Assembly: GCA_964613055.1 (NCBI GenBank)
Contig: CAZTGD010000001.1
Location: 107,374 to 171,373 of the forward strand
DNA from: JAXGMQ01 sp964613055
GTDB taxonomy: Bacteria; Caldisericota; Caldisericia; JAAYUI01
DNA: 64,000 nucleotides
Direction: 5' to 3'
Positions within the stretch are counted from its first letter, which is position 1, and each line of letters starts with the position of its first letter. The translations under genes and the position numbers were made by a program. The notes under the pieces were generated by a model that saw only the letters and a program-made list of their open reading frames with translations, searched no databases and was not told the DNA's origin. Below are positions 33,832-43,929 of the stretch, piece after piece.

Positions 33832-35727
33832 ATGGACCTCGATCGAGTGGTCGAGGAGATTGAGAACAAACTCGATATAACCAATGTGATTGGGAGGTAT
33901 GTCAAACTGAGAAAGACCGGCAGGAATCATGTCGGTCTTTGTCCATTCCACCCAGAGAAGACACCTAGCTTCACTGTATCCCCCGATAAGGGGTTCTTTT
34001 ATTGTTTTGGTTGCAAAGCCGGCGGGAATGTCGTTCATTTCCTAAGCAAGATCGAGGGACTTACCTACATGGAAGCCCTTAAGCAATTAGCTGATGAGGC
34101 TGGGGTGGAATTCGGTGAGATCAAGCACAAACCAAAGCTCGATAAGGAATATGAACTGCTGTCAAAGGTTTGTGACTACTTCCATAAGCAGTTAAAAGTC
34201 AATAAGGTAGCTTTAGATTACTTGATTAGACGTGGGGTCGATGACAAGACTATCGGTCAATTTAAACTGGGTTATTCACCGGGCAACAGAAGCTATCTGC
34301 CAAAGGTCATCAGCGAGATGGGATTTGACCTTAAGCTTGCTGAAAAACTGAGTCTTATTGGAAAATCGGAATCAGGATCTGTTTATGGGTATATGAGCGA
34401 CAGGATAATTTTTCCGATCGTTGACCATAGAAATAGGGTTGTTGCATTTGGAGGAAGGTCGGTTGGGGATGGAGAGCCAAAATACATCAATTCATCTTCG
34501 TCAGCCGTATTCAATAAATCAAGGACACTGTTTGGGATAAACATTGCAAAGAGGAATATTTCCAAAACATCACATGTTATCGTTACAGAAGGCTATATGG
34601 ATGTTATATCCATGCACATGAGTGGTTTTAAAGAAACTGTTTCTACACTTGGAACGGCTTTCACAGATGATCATGCAAGAATTCTCAGAAGGTTCACGAA
34701 TCTTGTTTACTTGTTTTTCGATTCGGATTCAGCAGGAAAGAATGCTTCGATTGGGGCAATACAGGTATGCCTGAGACAGGGTCTGGAGTGCAGGGTCATG
34801 TCTGCTGAAAACGGCAAGGATCCTGATGATGTCGCATCAGAAGGTGCGACATCTGTCGAATTGTTAATGGAAGATTCGACAGAAGCTATTGATTTTGTTT
34901 TGGAGCATCTTGTGTCTGTTGAGAGTAATCCAAATTCTCCAACAACCAAATCCCGTATTGTAAAAAAGGCTATAAATATCGCCAACTGTTCCCCTGACTC
35001 GTTAGTTAGATCAAGCTACAGAGATAAAATCGCTTCTGCTATGGATGTTCCAAAATCAGCAATCAACAACTACACAAAGAGTAAACCGAGAGTGAGTCTG
35101 AATGTCACCAAATCTAGAATCGGATATGAAAGAAGGATTATCAAATGTGCATGTCGAGATTCAAATCTTGCTAAGAAGATACTCAATGTTGCATCAGCAG
35201 AATACTTCAAGGATGAAAGATGCAGGGAGATTTTTAAGGTAGTGAAGAAATTGAATGGAGATGTCTTTAAGCTGGAGGAAGAAATAAAATCGGGAAAGGT
35301 GAACGGAGAACTAATATCTGTTATTGCTGGTATGTTAATTACAGAAAATGACGAACAGGATGAAAACCTTTTCATCGACCAGGTGATCAGCGATGTTATT
35401 CGTTTTGACCTTGAAGTATTACATAAAAGGTATAAAAATGGTAATTTAACCCAGATTGATTTCGAGCGTTATCTAACGCTTCAGAGGAAAGTTCGTGGCA
35501 CAAAAAGAAGCAAAGAAGAAAAAGGGAAAGAAACTGCAGGAAGAAAAGGAAAAACCTGCAAAGAAGGCTCAGTCCAAGTCGAAAAAAACAAAGAAGAAAA
35601 CACCCAAAGTAACCATTACCAGTTCTACGAAAGTATCCACCAAAGCAAAAGACAAACAAGTCAAACAATCGAAGAAAACGATAGGGAAGAAGAAGACTCA
35701 GCTGAAGAAGAAATCTTCTTCGACTAA
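33832..35727 (+). CDS. dnaG: DNA primase
   Basis: Synthesises RNA primers at the replication fork. The N-terminal CHC2 zinc site is complete (CPFH at 37-40, CFGC at 58-61). The catalytic TOPRIM core has VIVTEGYMDVISMH and LFFDSDSAG. The C-terminal helicase-binding region is poorly conserved. The last ~77 codons, rich in Lys, Glu and Gln, overlap the start of rpoD by 233 nt in another frame. 631 residues is within the family range. The order dnaG-rpoD is the widespread primase/sigma arrangement. Confidence 0.94.
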   Translation: MDLDRVVEEIENKLDITNVIGRYVKLRKTGRNHVGLCPFHPEKTPSFTVSPDKGFFYCFGCKAGGNVVHFLSKIEGLTYMEALKQLADEAGVEFGEIKHKPKLDKEYELLSKVCDYFHKQLKVNKVALDYLIRRGVDDKTIGQFKLGYSPGNRSYLPKVISEMGFDLKLAEKLSLIGKSESGSVYGYMSDRIIFPIVDHRNRVVAFGGRSVGDGEPKYINSSSSAVFNKSRTLFGINIAKRNISKTSHVIVTEGYMDVISMHMSGFKETVSTLGTAFTDDHARILRRFTNLVYLFFDSDSAGKNASIGAIQVCLRQGLECRVMSAENGKDPDDVASEGATSVELLMEDSTEAIDFVLEHLVSVESNPNSPTTKSRIVKKAINIANCSPDSLVRSSYRDKIASAMDVPKSAINNYTKSKPRVSLNVTKSRIGYERRIIKCACRDSNLAKKILNVASAEYFKDERCREIFKVVKKLNGDVFKLEEEIKSGKVNGELISVIAGMLITENDEQDENLFIDQVISDVIRFDLEVLHKRYKNGNLTQIDFERYLTLQRKVRGTKRSKEEKGKETAGRKGKTCKEGSVQVEKNKEENTQSNHYQFYESIHQSKRQTSQTIEENDREEEDSAEEEIFFD

Positions 35728-37009
35728 GACCGAATCAAAAACTGAAGAAAAATCAAAAACTAAGGTAAAAATCCCTGTAGAGGAAACAAACAAAAACTTA
35801 GTAGAAAAAAATGATATCAATAAAGACAATCTGAAGAAGGACACAGAAGCAACAGAGATAGATACGTACACAAGAGAGTACCTTAGTGATGTTATGGGTA
35901 TGGATCTCTCCGGTAATACTCCAAGTCAGAATGCCATTAGGGCTGATCTTCTTCAGGTTCCAGAGCTTGTTTCTCTAATAAAGAAACACAAAGACAGTAG
36001 TGTAGTTTCCTATCGTGAGATAATGGATCTCATGGGCAGGATGGATCTCACACCTGACCAGATTGATGAAATCTACTCTATGTTTACTGAGGCTGGTATA
36101 TCGTTTGGTGATGTAGATATGAAGGGTTTTATCAAACAAGAGGAGACACGGAAAACCAAGAAAACCAGATCGCTTCGACAGACAGAAGTCTCTGATCCCA
36201 TTCGAATGTACCTTAAAGAGATTGGAAAGATTAACCTTCTGACTATTCATGGTGAGATAAATCTTTCCAAAAGGGTCGAAAAGGGTTGTCAGGAAGCAAA
36301 AAAGAAACTCATTGAATCAAACCTAAGATTGGTCGTATCGATTGCTAAGAAATATACAGGCAATACACTTTCATTCCTTGACCTAGTTCAAGAGGGCAAC
36401 ATAGGTCTTATTCGTGCTGTCGAGAAGTTTGATTACAGGAAGGGCTTCAGATTTTCAACGTATGCCTCATGGTGGATAAGGCAAGCCATAACAAGAGCTC
36501 TGGCTGATCAGTCCAGGGTTATCCGAGTACCAGTGCACATGGTTGAATCGATAAACAAACTGACCAAGATTCGTAGAGCGCTCTATCAAGACCTGGGTAG
36601 AGAACCCACATTTAAAGAACTTTCAGCCAAGATGGGCACCACACCTAGAAAGATACGTGACTATCAAAAGATAAACCTTGAACCTCTGTCTCTAGAGACA
36701 CCAATAGGTGAAGAGAAGGACAACAAACTCGGTGATTTCCTTCCAGATGACACGGTGATTTCACCAGAGGAAAAGATAGTAACCAAATACTTCAGGGAGC
36801 AGATGAATTTTATACTCGATATTCTGACAGACAGGGAGAAGGAGATAATAAAGTTGAGGTTTGGTCTGTCCCATGAATACCCACACACCCTTGAAGAAGT
36901 AGGCCAGATATTCAAGGTCACTCGAGAAAGAATCCGTCAGATCGAAGCCAAAGCCATCAGAAAACTTCGACTGAAAGTACGAACAAAAGATAAAAAACAG
37001 CTCATTTGA
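35495..37009 (+). CDS. rpoD: Primary RNA polymerase sigma factor (sigma70/SigA)
   Basis: Directs RNA polymerase to housekeeping promoters of the TTGACA/TATAAT type seen in this window. 504 residues. A lysine-rich low-complexity N-terminus (about 1-110) is followed by a region 1.1-like stretch. Region 1.2 is DPIRMYLKEIGKINLL, region 2.3-2.4 is FSTYASWWIRQAITRALADQ with RVIRVPVHM, and region 4.2 is TLEEVGQIFKVTRERIRQIE. The GTG at 35495 has GAGGAAAG 4 nt ahead, a good site inside dnaG. An internal ATG after the low-complexity part would also give a working sigma factor, so the N-terminus deserves care. Confidence 0.93.
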   Translation: MAQKEAKKKKGKKLQEEKEKPAKKAQSKSKKTKKKTPKVTITSSTKVSTKAKDKQVKQSKKTIGKKKTQLKKKSSSTKTESKTEEKSKTKVKIPVEETNKNLVEKNDINKDNLKKDTEATEIDTYTREYLSDVMGMDLSGNTPSQNAIRADLLQVPELVSLIKKHKDSSVVSYREIMDLMGRMDLTPDQIDEIYSMFTEAGISFGDVDMKGFIKQEETRKTKKTRSLRQTEVSDPIRMYLKEIGKINLLTIHGEINLSKRVEKGCQEAKKKLIESNLRLVVSIAKKYTGNTLSFLDLVQEGNIGLIRAVEKFDYRKGFRFSTYASWWIRQAITRALADQSRVIRVPVHMVESINKLTKIRRALYQDLGREPTFKELSAKMGTTPRKIRDYQKINLEPLSLETPIGEEKDNKLGDFLPDDTVISPEEKIVTKYFREQMNFILDILTDREKEIIKLRFGLSHEYPHTLEEVGQIFKVTRERIRQIEAKAIRKLRLKVRTKDKKQLI

Positions 37010-39159
37010 TGAATCTCTCTGACTGTCTTAACGAACAGCAGTTGTCTGCTGTGCTTCATGAAGAGGGTCCCATATCCGTTTTTGCCTGTGCTGGTTCTGG
37101 AAAAACAAGAGTCATAACCTACAGGATAGCGAGGTTGATTTCTGATCTTGGGGTATCTCCATCATCCATTCTGGCATGTACATTTACCAACAAAGCCGCC
37201 AATGAGATGAAGGGGAGGGTGTCTGACAGTATTGCACAGAAGGCAAATGGCTTGTGGATTGGCACCTTTCATTCAATATGTTTCAGGATTCTGAGGAGAG
37301 AAGCATCACATCTGGGCTATAAACCGGGTTTTACCATTTTGGACACTGAGGATTCACTGGCAGTTGTCAAGGGTATCGTCAGGGGCATGAATATCGATAA
37401 AAGAGCTATAAATCCTCGTTTTGTAAGAAATGCGATCTCAAGTGCCAAGAATGCAATGATAAACGAGGATCAGTATGCACAAACTGCTAGGACGCAGAAG
37501 TCAGTGATCGTTTCATCAGTCTATAAACGATATCAAAGAGAAATCGAAGAGATGAATGCGATGGATTTCGATGATCTCATAAGCAAGACCTTGAAGCTGT
37601 TTACTTTTTACAGTGGTGTGCTTGATAAATACCAGAACCAGTTTGAGTACTATCTGGTCGATGAGTACCAGGATATCAATCCCTCTCAACATCAATTGAT
37701 AAAATTGCTTGCTGGCAATGGGAAAATGAACATCATGATAGTCGGTGATGATGATCAATCGATCTATGCTTTTAGAGGTGCAACTCCTGGCATTATGCTT
37801 GATTTTAAAACGGATTTCCCAGGTACAAAAATGGTCAAGCTCGATATAAATTATCGCTCAACCTCCTCTGTGCTGTCTGTCGCCCATCAGTTGGTTAGTA
37901 AGAATAAGAGGAGAGTCAAAAAAAATCTGGTCGCACATGCCGGTGAAGGGCTGAAGGTATCCCTATACAGAGGTATGGAGCCATCTGATGAGTCATACCA
38001 GGTTGCACGTGAGATTCAGAAGGGTCATGAGAATGATAATCGCAAATACTCTGACTATGCGATCATTTATCGAACAAACGCACAGAGCAGAACCTTTGAG
38101 GAGGCTTTAATTTCTCGCGCTATTCCATATCAGCTGATTGGTGGGATAAGGTTCTATCAAAGGAAAGAGATAAAGGACTTGTTGGCTTATCTAAGATTTG
38201 TAGTCAATCCTGCTGACCACCAATCTTTTAAACGAGCTATCTTATATCCAAGAAGGGGTATCGGTTATTCCACAATCAACAAACTAGATCTGATATCTAG
38301 GGAATTCAAGTTAACCCATGATAAAGCCCTCGCACACCTCATTGAGAATAATGCACTAAACAGTTCTGCAACCACTAATGCAAGACATTTCCTTAACCTG
38401 ATAAATGAGTTAAAGGTACTTGCTGATACAGAGCCTGCGCACAAGGTGATCGAAAAGTTGATTGAAAGACTGGATATAATTAGCGTTCTCAGGTCATCCG
38501 ATACTGAGGAGGATGAATCAAGAGCTGAAAACGTTGAGGAGTTTCTCAATCTCTCAACCGAATTTATGGGTTTCACAGACGAGGAAGGCCTTGAAGCATT
38601 TCTGGCATCTGTGTCTTTAATAGCAGATATCGATCAATCGAATACGAATGCTGATAAGGTGCTGATGACTACCATTCATCAAGTAAAGGGTTTAGAATTT
38701 CCGGTTGTTTTCCTCTGTGGTCTTGAGGAAGGGACGCTCCCTCATATAAGATCGATTGATACAGAATCGGATATTGAGGAGGAACGTAGACTCGCATACG
38801 TTGGAATGACGCGTGCAAAGGAGATGCTTCATCTGAGCTACGTAACCAACAGACACATCCATGGCATACCAAAGGTATGTACTCCTTCGAGATTTGTCAA
38901 AGAGATAAAGGATAACGAGCATATTGAAACCATCGGTCTGTCAGGTAGTATTAAAACCGATGGAACAATACCAAGTATCGGCAGGAAGAGATTCAAAAAG
39001 AAGGAACCGGTGGTTGTGAATAAGGGCGATATTGTCAATCACAGAGCCTGGGGTACAGGTAAGGTGATATCGGTTGATGGTGAGAATGCAGAAGTCGAGT
39101 TCAGCTCTGTTGGACCGAAGCTACTCAATCTTAGATACGCACCAATCTCAAGGGAGTGA
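37009..39159 (+). CDS. pcrA: ATP-dependent DNA helicase PcrA/UvrD
   Basis: A superfamily 1A 3'-5' helicase for repair and replication-fork maintenance. 716 residues. The motifs in order are Q-type LNEQQLSAV, Walker A CAGSGKT (about 29-35), TFTNKAANEM, LVDEYQDIN, VGDDDQSIYAFRGA, INYRSTSSVL, TIHQVKGLEFPVVFL and RRLAYVGMTRAKE. A C-terminal Tudor-like segment (VNHRAWGTGKVISVDGENAEVEF) is typical of PcrA and binds RNA polymerase in Firmicutes. The ATG at 37009 overlaps the rpoD stop (TGATG). There is no clear ribosome site, so it is probably coupled to rpoD. Confidence 0.95.
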   Translation: MNLSDCLNEQQLSAVLHEEGPISVFACAGSGKTRVITYRIARLISDLGVSPSSILACTFTNKAANEMKGRVSDSIAQKANGLWIGTFHSICFRILRREASHLGYKPGFTILDTEDSLAVVKGIVRGMNIDKRAINPRFVRNAISSAKNAMINEDQYAQTARTQKSVIVSSVYKRYQREIEEMNAMDFDDLISKTLKLFTFYSGVLDKYQNQFEYYLVDEYQDINPSQHQLIKLLAGNGKMNIMIVGDDDQSIYAFRGATPGIMLDFKTDFPGTKMVKLDINYRSTSSVLSVAHQLVSKNKRRVKKNLVAHAGEGLKVSLYRGMEPSDESYQVAREIQKGHENDNRKYSDYAIIYRTNAQSRTFEEALISRAIPYQLIGGIRFYQRKEIKDLLAYLRFVVNPADHQSFKRAILYPRRGIGYSTINKLDLISREFKLTHDKALAHLIENNALNSSATTNARHFLNLINELKVLADTEPAHKVIEKLIERLDIISVLRSSDTEEDESRAENVEEFLNLSTEFMGFTDEEGLEAFLASVSLIADIDQSNTNADKVLMTTIHQVKGLEFPVVFLCGLEEGTLPHIRSIDTESDIEEERRLAYVGMTRAKEMLHLSYVTNRHIHGIPKVCTPSRFVKEIKDNEHIETIGLSGSIKTDGTIPSIGRKRFKKKEPVVVNKGDIVNHRAWGTGKVISVDGENAEVEFSSVGPKLLNLRYAPISRE

Positions 39160-39167
39160 AACTGATT

Positions 39168-39195
39168 TTGAGATCCGTTGAGATTCTGATAGAAT
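39168..39195 (+). promoter_or_regulatory. Promoter of the stalk-domain gene at 39228
   Basis: TTGAGA (39168-39173), 16-bp spacer, TAGAAT (39190-39195), immediately after pcrA. It is moderately convincing and would let the downstream genes be read separately. Confidence 0.45.
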
Positions 39196-39227
39196 TACTC
39201 AAGGATTGAGTAGAGAAGGAGATGGCA

Positions 39228-40997
39228 ATGAAGAGGATAGTGATATCATTATTATTGGTTGTCGTAATGATTTCTGGTTTTTACTTACCATTGGATACTT
39301 CTGTCAAAGCAACCGGTGAGTATAGACCATACCTGAAGATATTGGTCTGGGGAACTCCCACTGGTACAATCGGACCTATGGTAAAGAACATCATCAGTGA
39401 TCCAACCCGAGGAGTAAACGTTGCCATTGGTGGTGATGATTATGTCACTTCATTTGAAAAGCTTGAAGAGAAGATAAGGTACAGAGGTTATCATGTTATA
39501 TGTTTGCTTGATACCGATAGCACGGCTAACCATGATATTCCAGCGGAACTTGAGGAGCTGATTAAAGAAAGATGTTGTGCGGGGATTTCTGGACTTATCG
39601 TCTCTGGTCATATACTGGAACCGTCTGCCAACAATGAGATAATAAGGTCACTTGCTGGCGCTCAACTCGGTGAAATGAAGGAAGTGGGCAGAGCTTTAGT
39701 CAGGGTAATCGATACAGATCATGAAATTGTGAGGGATGTTGCCCAATCATTTCAGTGTCACCTGGATAAGATACACGAACCCATACTGTATCCGACAACG
39801 CATCTGATTGTTCAAACAAACAGTGGCATTAAAATGGTTTGGACAAATTATACGACATGTGGCACGAAAACGGGAACTATAGCTTTAGGTACCACAGCCA
39901 TAGCACTTGGCAATATTGAGATGAAGAGAATATTCTGTCATATGCTCTACCATGTTATGGGCAGTGGTTGGTTGCAATCGAAGGAGGCACCAATAAATGT
40001 GACCGTAACTCCAGGTGATGATAAGGCACTGATTGAATGGGAAGACCCACAGGATCCAGGTCCCTGTTTTGGATATCGTGTTTACAGACAGAAGAATGGC
40101 GGTGAGTGGTTCTCAATTCATGACTTCCCACTAATAGATGGTGAAACTGAATGGTTGGATATAAACGTTGAGAATGATAATCAGTATTCATACAAGGTGT
40201 GCTGTATCTCAGGGATAGACGAAGTTGTTGCGTGTTCGCATGTAGCTGGCGCTGTACCTGGAAAACCAATGGTAGAGATTGATGAATCAATGCCAGAGCA
40301 GGGTTCAACCGTGGAAGTGGTTGGTGATAGTTACACGGTAAAGGGTAAAGTGGATCCAAATTCAAAGGTCTCGATTGAATGGATACTAAAACCATCTGGT
40401 ATTTCTGGCACAGTAGAAACAGTCGCCGATGAAGATGGGAATTATGAGGTTGAAATTCCACTAACACCTGGGCAAACCGTTGAATACACTGTCGTTGTAG
40501 AGAATAAACTCGGTGACAAGGAGACCATTGGACCATTCTATGTGAAATGCCAACAGGAACAGATAATAATAATGTTTTCAATAGGCAGTAATGTTGTTTA
40601 TGTTGATGGATACAAGTGGCCAAAGGATCTCGATACAGCACCATTCATAACAGAAAATGATCGAACTATGGTCCCATTCAGGTTTATAGGAGAAAGACTG
40701 GGAGCCACTCTAGATTATTCTCCAAAGCCTGTGGAAGGTGAAAAAGCAAAGCCAGTGGAGAAGGTCTGGTATGAGATAGATTCAGCAACTGAGGGACACG
40801 TACTCGTTGAGGTCTGGATGAATAAGGCAACAGCCAAGAAGAATAGAGAACCATATGAGATGGATCAAGCCCCTTTCATTAAGAATGGTAGAACGGTTGT
40901 TCCAGTAAGGTTTGTCACAGAGATGCTTGGAGCCAAGGTTGAATGGCTAGCTTTAACAAAACAAGTAAAGGTAACTTATCCAAATACAGAACAATAG
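39228..40997 (+). CDS. Secreted protein: N-terminal flavodoxin/GATase-like fold, FN3 and stalk domains
   Basis: A 589-residue exported protein. The signal peptide covers about 1-29. Residues 35-255 look like an alpha/beta domain of ThuA/GATase1-like type (KILVWGTPTG, YRGYHVICLLDTDS, ISGLIVSGHIL) with a late CHMLYHVMGSGW segment. Then come a fibronectin-III-like domain (APINVTVTPGDDKALIEWEDP), a second Ig-like domain, and two stalk motifs (MVPFRFIGERLGATLDY, VVPVRFVTEMLGAKVEW). The function of the N-terminal domain is not established. The second ATG at 39228 is preferred because GAAGGAG lies six bases before it, too close for the first. It ends exactly where the pseudouridine synthase begins. 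Confidence 0.75.
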   Translation: MKRIVISLLLVVVMISGFYLPLDTSVKATGEYRPYLKILVWGTPTGTIGPMVKNIISDPTRGVNVAIGGDDYVTSFEKLEEKIRYRGYHVICLLDTDSTANHDIPAELEELIKERCCAGISGLIVSGHILEPSANNEIIRSLAGAQLGEMKEVGRALVRVIDTDHEIVRDVAQSFQCHLDKIHEPILYPTTHLIVQTNSGIKMVWTNYTTCGTKTGTIALGTTAIALGNIEMKRIFCHMLYHVMGSGWLQSKEAPINVTVTPGDDKALIEWEDPQDPGPCFGYRVYRQKNGGEWFSIHDFPLIDGETEWLDINVENDNQYSYKVCCISGIDEVVACSHVAGAVPGKPMVEIDESMPEQGSTVEVVGDSYTVKGKVDPNSKVSIEWILKPSGISGTVETVADEDGNYEVEIPLTPGQTVEYTVVVENKLGDKETIGPFYVKCQQEQIIIMFSIGSNVVYVDGYKWPKDLDTAPFITENDRTMVPFRFIGERLGATLDYSPKPVEGEKAKPVEKVWYEIDSATEGHVLVEVWMNKATAKKNREPYEMDQAPFIKNGRTVVPVRFVTEMLGAKVEWLALTKQVKVTYPNTEQ

Positions 40998-41897
40998 ATG
41001 AATATCAACTATGACCTGAAAGAAAACAACAGACTAGACTCGTTTCTTTCTGAACGGGTTACGTTTCTTTCAAGAACTCAGCTTGCAAAAATGATAAAGG
41101 GTGGTGATGTCACTGTTGATGGCATTGTTAGAAAACCTTCATTCCAACTGAGTTATGGGAGTAATATAGATATCCTTCTACCTAGGCAAGAAAAACTTAA
41201 AATAGAGCCGGAGGACTTGGGGGTAGAAATAGTCTATGAGGAGAATGACTTCTTGTTGGTCAATAAGCCTCAGGGGATGCTTTCTCATCCAACAGGTCTG
41301 ACGAAGAGTGGTACCCTTGTTAATGCGATGTTGTACTACTGCAAAGGCAAATTGTCTGGCATGATAGGTAAAGAGAGACCAGGAATCGTTCATCGTCTTG
41401 ATAAGGGAACATCTGGTCTGATGGTTATTGCCAAGACAGATTTTGCACTAAAGGAATTCTCCTGGAAATTCAAGCACCGAACAATAAGTAAAGAGTATGT
41501 AGCTATCTCAAAAGGATATCTATCAATGAATAGAATTGTTGTCAACGCACCAATCAGTAGGGATTGGACCCACAGGTGGAAGATGGCTGTTGATATTGAT
41601 GGGAGAGAATCAGTTACAAGGATAGAAGAGATAGAAAGGCTGAATCAATTCACATATGTGAGAACAAAACCTGAAACTGGTAGAACTCACCAGATAAGGG
41701 TTCATATGAGTCATATCGGACACCCAATACTGGCTGATGAAGTATATGGGGGTGTTGATTCAAGGTATCCCGCAGAGTATCCATTCCTCCATTGTCAAAG
41801 CTTGATGTTCGATTTTAAAAACAGGCAATATGAATTTTCAGTAGATCCACCAAGTGTTTTTAATGAAATGCTAGACAGGCTTAGGTTGACTAAATAA
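40998..41897 (+). CDS. rluD: RluA-family pseudouridine synthase (RluD-like)
   Basis: Isomerises specific uridines in 23S rRNA to pseudouridine. 299 residues. An S4-type N-terminal domain (LDSFLSERVTFLSRTQLAKMI) precedes the catalytic domain with HRLDKGTSGLMVIAKT (catalytic D135), and KPETGRTHQIRVHMSHIGHPI is the family's third motif. The length and S4 domain fit RluD/YlyB; the exact target uridine is not shown by sequence. It starts on the base after the stop of the previous gene. Confidence 0.9.
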   Translation: MNINYDLKENNRLDSFLSERVTFLSRTQLAKMIKGGDVTVDGIVRKPSFQLSYGSNIDILLPRQEKLKIEPEDLGVEIVYEENDFLLVNKPQGMLSHPTGLTKSGTLVNAMLYYCKGKLSGMIGKERPGIVHRLDKGTSGLMVIAKTDFALKEFSWKFKHRTISKEYVAISKGYLSMNRIVVNAPISRDWTHRWKMAVDIDGRESVTRIEEIERLNQFTYVRTKPETGRTHQIRVHMSHIGHPILADEVYGGVDSRYPAEYPFLHCQSLMFDFKNRQYEFSVDPPSVFNEMLDRLRLTK

Positions 41898-41923
41898 CAA
41901 GAATATATAGACTTCTAGTTGAT

Positions 41924-43054
41924 ATGAATCTCACTGAAGTTGACTCCAGAAAAGTGCTTAAGAGCATTGGGATACCTGTTTATCCAGCAGTAATGGTCAC
42001 AACACCTGAAGAAGTAGAAGATATCGCTAAACAGAATGATTGTATGGTAGTCGTGAAGGCTGAAATAGGTATGGGATCACGAGGAAAGTACGGTGGGGTA
42101 CAACTTTTAATGCCGGAAGAGGCAAGACGAGTTTCAAAAACACTGTTTAGTAGGAGAATCAAAGGAATTTTCGTAGATAAATATATGATTGCTCCTGCTG
42201 TGGACATTGACCGTGAATACTATCTCTCGATTTTTCTAGACAAAATGCTTAAGAAACCTTTGATAATTATTGGTCGCCATGGTGGGGGAGACATTGAAGA
42301 GATTGCACAAACATCTCCAGAATTAATAATGAAGCTACCTATTGAGATCGATCGTAAAAAAGTAAATATTTCTGTCGAAAAAATAGCCGCATTCATGGAA
42401 CTTCCAAAGAGACTATATAAACCCTTTGATGGAATTATTCATTCACTTATAGATGGATTCTGGCGCTACAATGCAACACTCATAGAAATAAACCCGTTTG
42501 CGATAGACAAATCAGGTGATTTGATTGCAGTTGATGCAAAAGTGAAGATAGATGATTATTCCCTTGACAAGTTGAGTAATCTGAATGTGGACACGATGCC
42601 GTATATGACAGAAAACGAGATAAAAGCTCGCAAAAATGGTCTCTCTTATTTTCAGATAAATGGTGATATTGCCTGTATTGTAAACGGAGCTGGATTGGCC
42701 ATGGCAACCATAGATGCAATATCCACCTATGGAATGAAACCTGCTAACTTCCTTGATGTGGGGGGATCATCATCACCAGAAAAAATAGTGAATGCACTGA
42801 GTATTATTAAACAGGAGCCATCCATTAAAGCGATATTTGTAAACATGTTTGGTGGCATCACCAGGTGCAGTGATATAGCAAAAGGTCTATTGTTGGGATT
42901 AGATGAGACAGGTGATGATATACCATTGGTTGTTCATATATCTGGAAATGAGTCAACGGAAGCAAAAGAGATATTAAAAAGCGAGGGGATTACATGCCAT
43001 GGTAGTATGAGATCAGCTCTTGAGCACTTAAGGGAAATAGTTCTAGGGATATGA
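41924..43054 (+). CDS. sucC: Succinyl-CoA synthetase (ADP/GDP-forming) beta subunit
   Basis: With SucD it interconverts succinyl-CoA and succinate with ATP or GTP formation. 376 residues, close to the usual ~388. The ATP-grasp domain has VVVKAEIGMGSRGKYGGV and YNATLIEINPFAI. The C-terminal CoA-ligase part has FLDVGGSSSPEKIVNALSII, IFVNMFGGITRC and GNESTEAKEIL. The normal GRGKAGGV loop reads GSRGKYGG, so an acyl-CoA synthetase with another substrate is possible. A 26-nt gap separates it from rluD, and the ATGA junction with sucD shows tight coupling. Confidence 0.85.
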   Translation: MNLTEVDSRKVLKSIGIPVYPAVMVTTPEEVEDIAKQNDCMVVVKAEIGMGSRGKYGGVQLLMPEEARRVSKTLFSRRIKGIFVDKYMIAPAVDIDREYYLSIFLDKMLKKPLIIIGRHGGGDIEEIAQTSPELIMKLPIEIDRKKVNISVEKIAAFMELPKRLYKPFDGIIHSLIDGFWRYNATLIEINPFAIDKSGDLIAVDAKVKIDDYSLDKLSNLNVDTMPYMTENEIKARKNGLSYFQINGDIACIVNGAGLAMATIDAISTYGMKPANFLDVGGSSSPEKIVNALSIIKQEPSIKAIFVNMFGGITRCSDIAKGLLLGLDETGDDIPLVVHISGNESTEAKEILKSEGITCHGSMRSALEHLREIVLGI

Positions 43055-43929
43055 GCATACTAATAGATCAACAAACAAGAATACTCGTACAGGGAATAAC
43101 CGGTAGAGATGGTTCATTGCATGCAAAGCTGATGAATGTTTACAGTGGGAAGGTGGTTGCTGGAGTAACCCCAGGCAAGGGGGGGCAAGAAGTTCACGGT
43201 ATACCGGTATATGATACCGTGAGAAAAGCCATTCTCGACACTGGAGCTAACACATCAGTTGTTTTTGTACCTGGTAAGAATGCATTTAATGCAGTTGAAG
43301 AGGCAATAAAGGCTGGAGTGAAGTTAATTATTATCATAACAGAAGGTGTTCCTGTTCATGATGTAATAAGATTGATGCATGAGGCTGAAGACTATGATTG
43401 CAGACTCATAGGACCAAACACGCCAGGAATGCTCGTTCCAGATTCAGTTATTGCAGGGATTATCCCTGCCACAATTGCCAATAAAGGTAAAATTGGTCTT
43501 GTATCTCGGTCTGGAACACTCACCTATCTGATATCATCAGATATCTGTAAATCTGGTTTAGGCATATCAACAGCCATTGGGATTGGAGGTGATTTGGTCG
43601 TTGGGACTAGAATTGTTGAGGTTGTTGAGATGTTTGAATCTGACGATCAAACTGAAGGGATTGTCCTTATCGGTGAAGTAGGCGGGTATGAAGAGCAACG
43701 TGTATCACAACTCGTTGAAGAAGGTAAGATTAAAAAACCTATAGTGGCGTATGTTGCTGGCGTTAATGCTCCACTTGAGAAGAGGATGGGACACGCGGGT
43801 GCTATTGTTTCAGGCAAAGGAATGAGCGCAAAAGATAAAATCGAATCTCTGAAATCTGTTGGCGTAAAAGTTGTCTCGTTACCCTGGGAAGTACCCAATG
43901 CACTAAAGGAGTGTTTAGGATGGACATAG
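43051..43929 (+). CDS. sucD: Succinyl-CoA synthetase alpha subunit
   Basis: Forms the heterodimeric synthetase with SucC and carries the phosphorylated histidine. 292 residues, normal. The CoA-binding part has LVQGITGRDGSLHAK and VAGVTPGKGGQEVHGIPVYDTV. RLIGPNTPGM and VSRSGTLTY follow, and the phosphohistidine is H248 in RMGHAGAIVSG. SucC and SucD together suggest a reductive or partial TCA pathway or substrate-level ATP formation. Its stop lies 9 nt into the open region before the YchF-like start. Confidence 0.92.
   Translation: MSILIDQQTRILVQGITGRDGSLHAKLMNVYSGKVVAGVTPGKGGQEVHGIPVYDTVRKAILDTGANTSVVFVPGKNAFNAVEEAIKAGVKLIIIITEGVPVHDVIRLMHEAEDYDCRLIGPNTPGMLVPDSVIAGIIPATIANKGKIGLVSRSGTLTYLISSDICKSGLGISTAIGIGGDLVVGTRIVEVVEMFESDDQTEGIVLIGEVGGYEEQRVSQLVEEGKIKKPIVAYVAGVNAPLEKRMGHAGAIVSGKGMSAKDKIESLKSVGVKVVSLPWEVPNALKECLGWT

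Noticed and set aside
39955..40644. 229-codon minus-strand frame inside the stalk-domain gene at 39228
   Set aside because: Antisense to a clear exported protein, with repetitive His/Leu/Gln-rich sequence and no start context.
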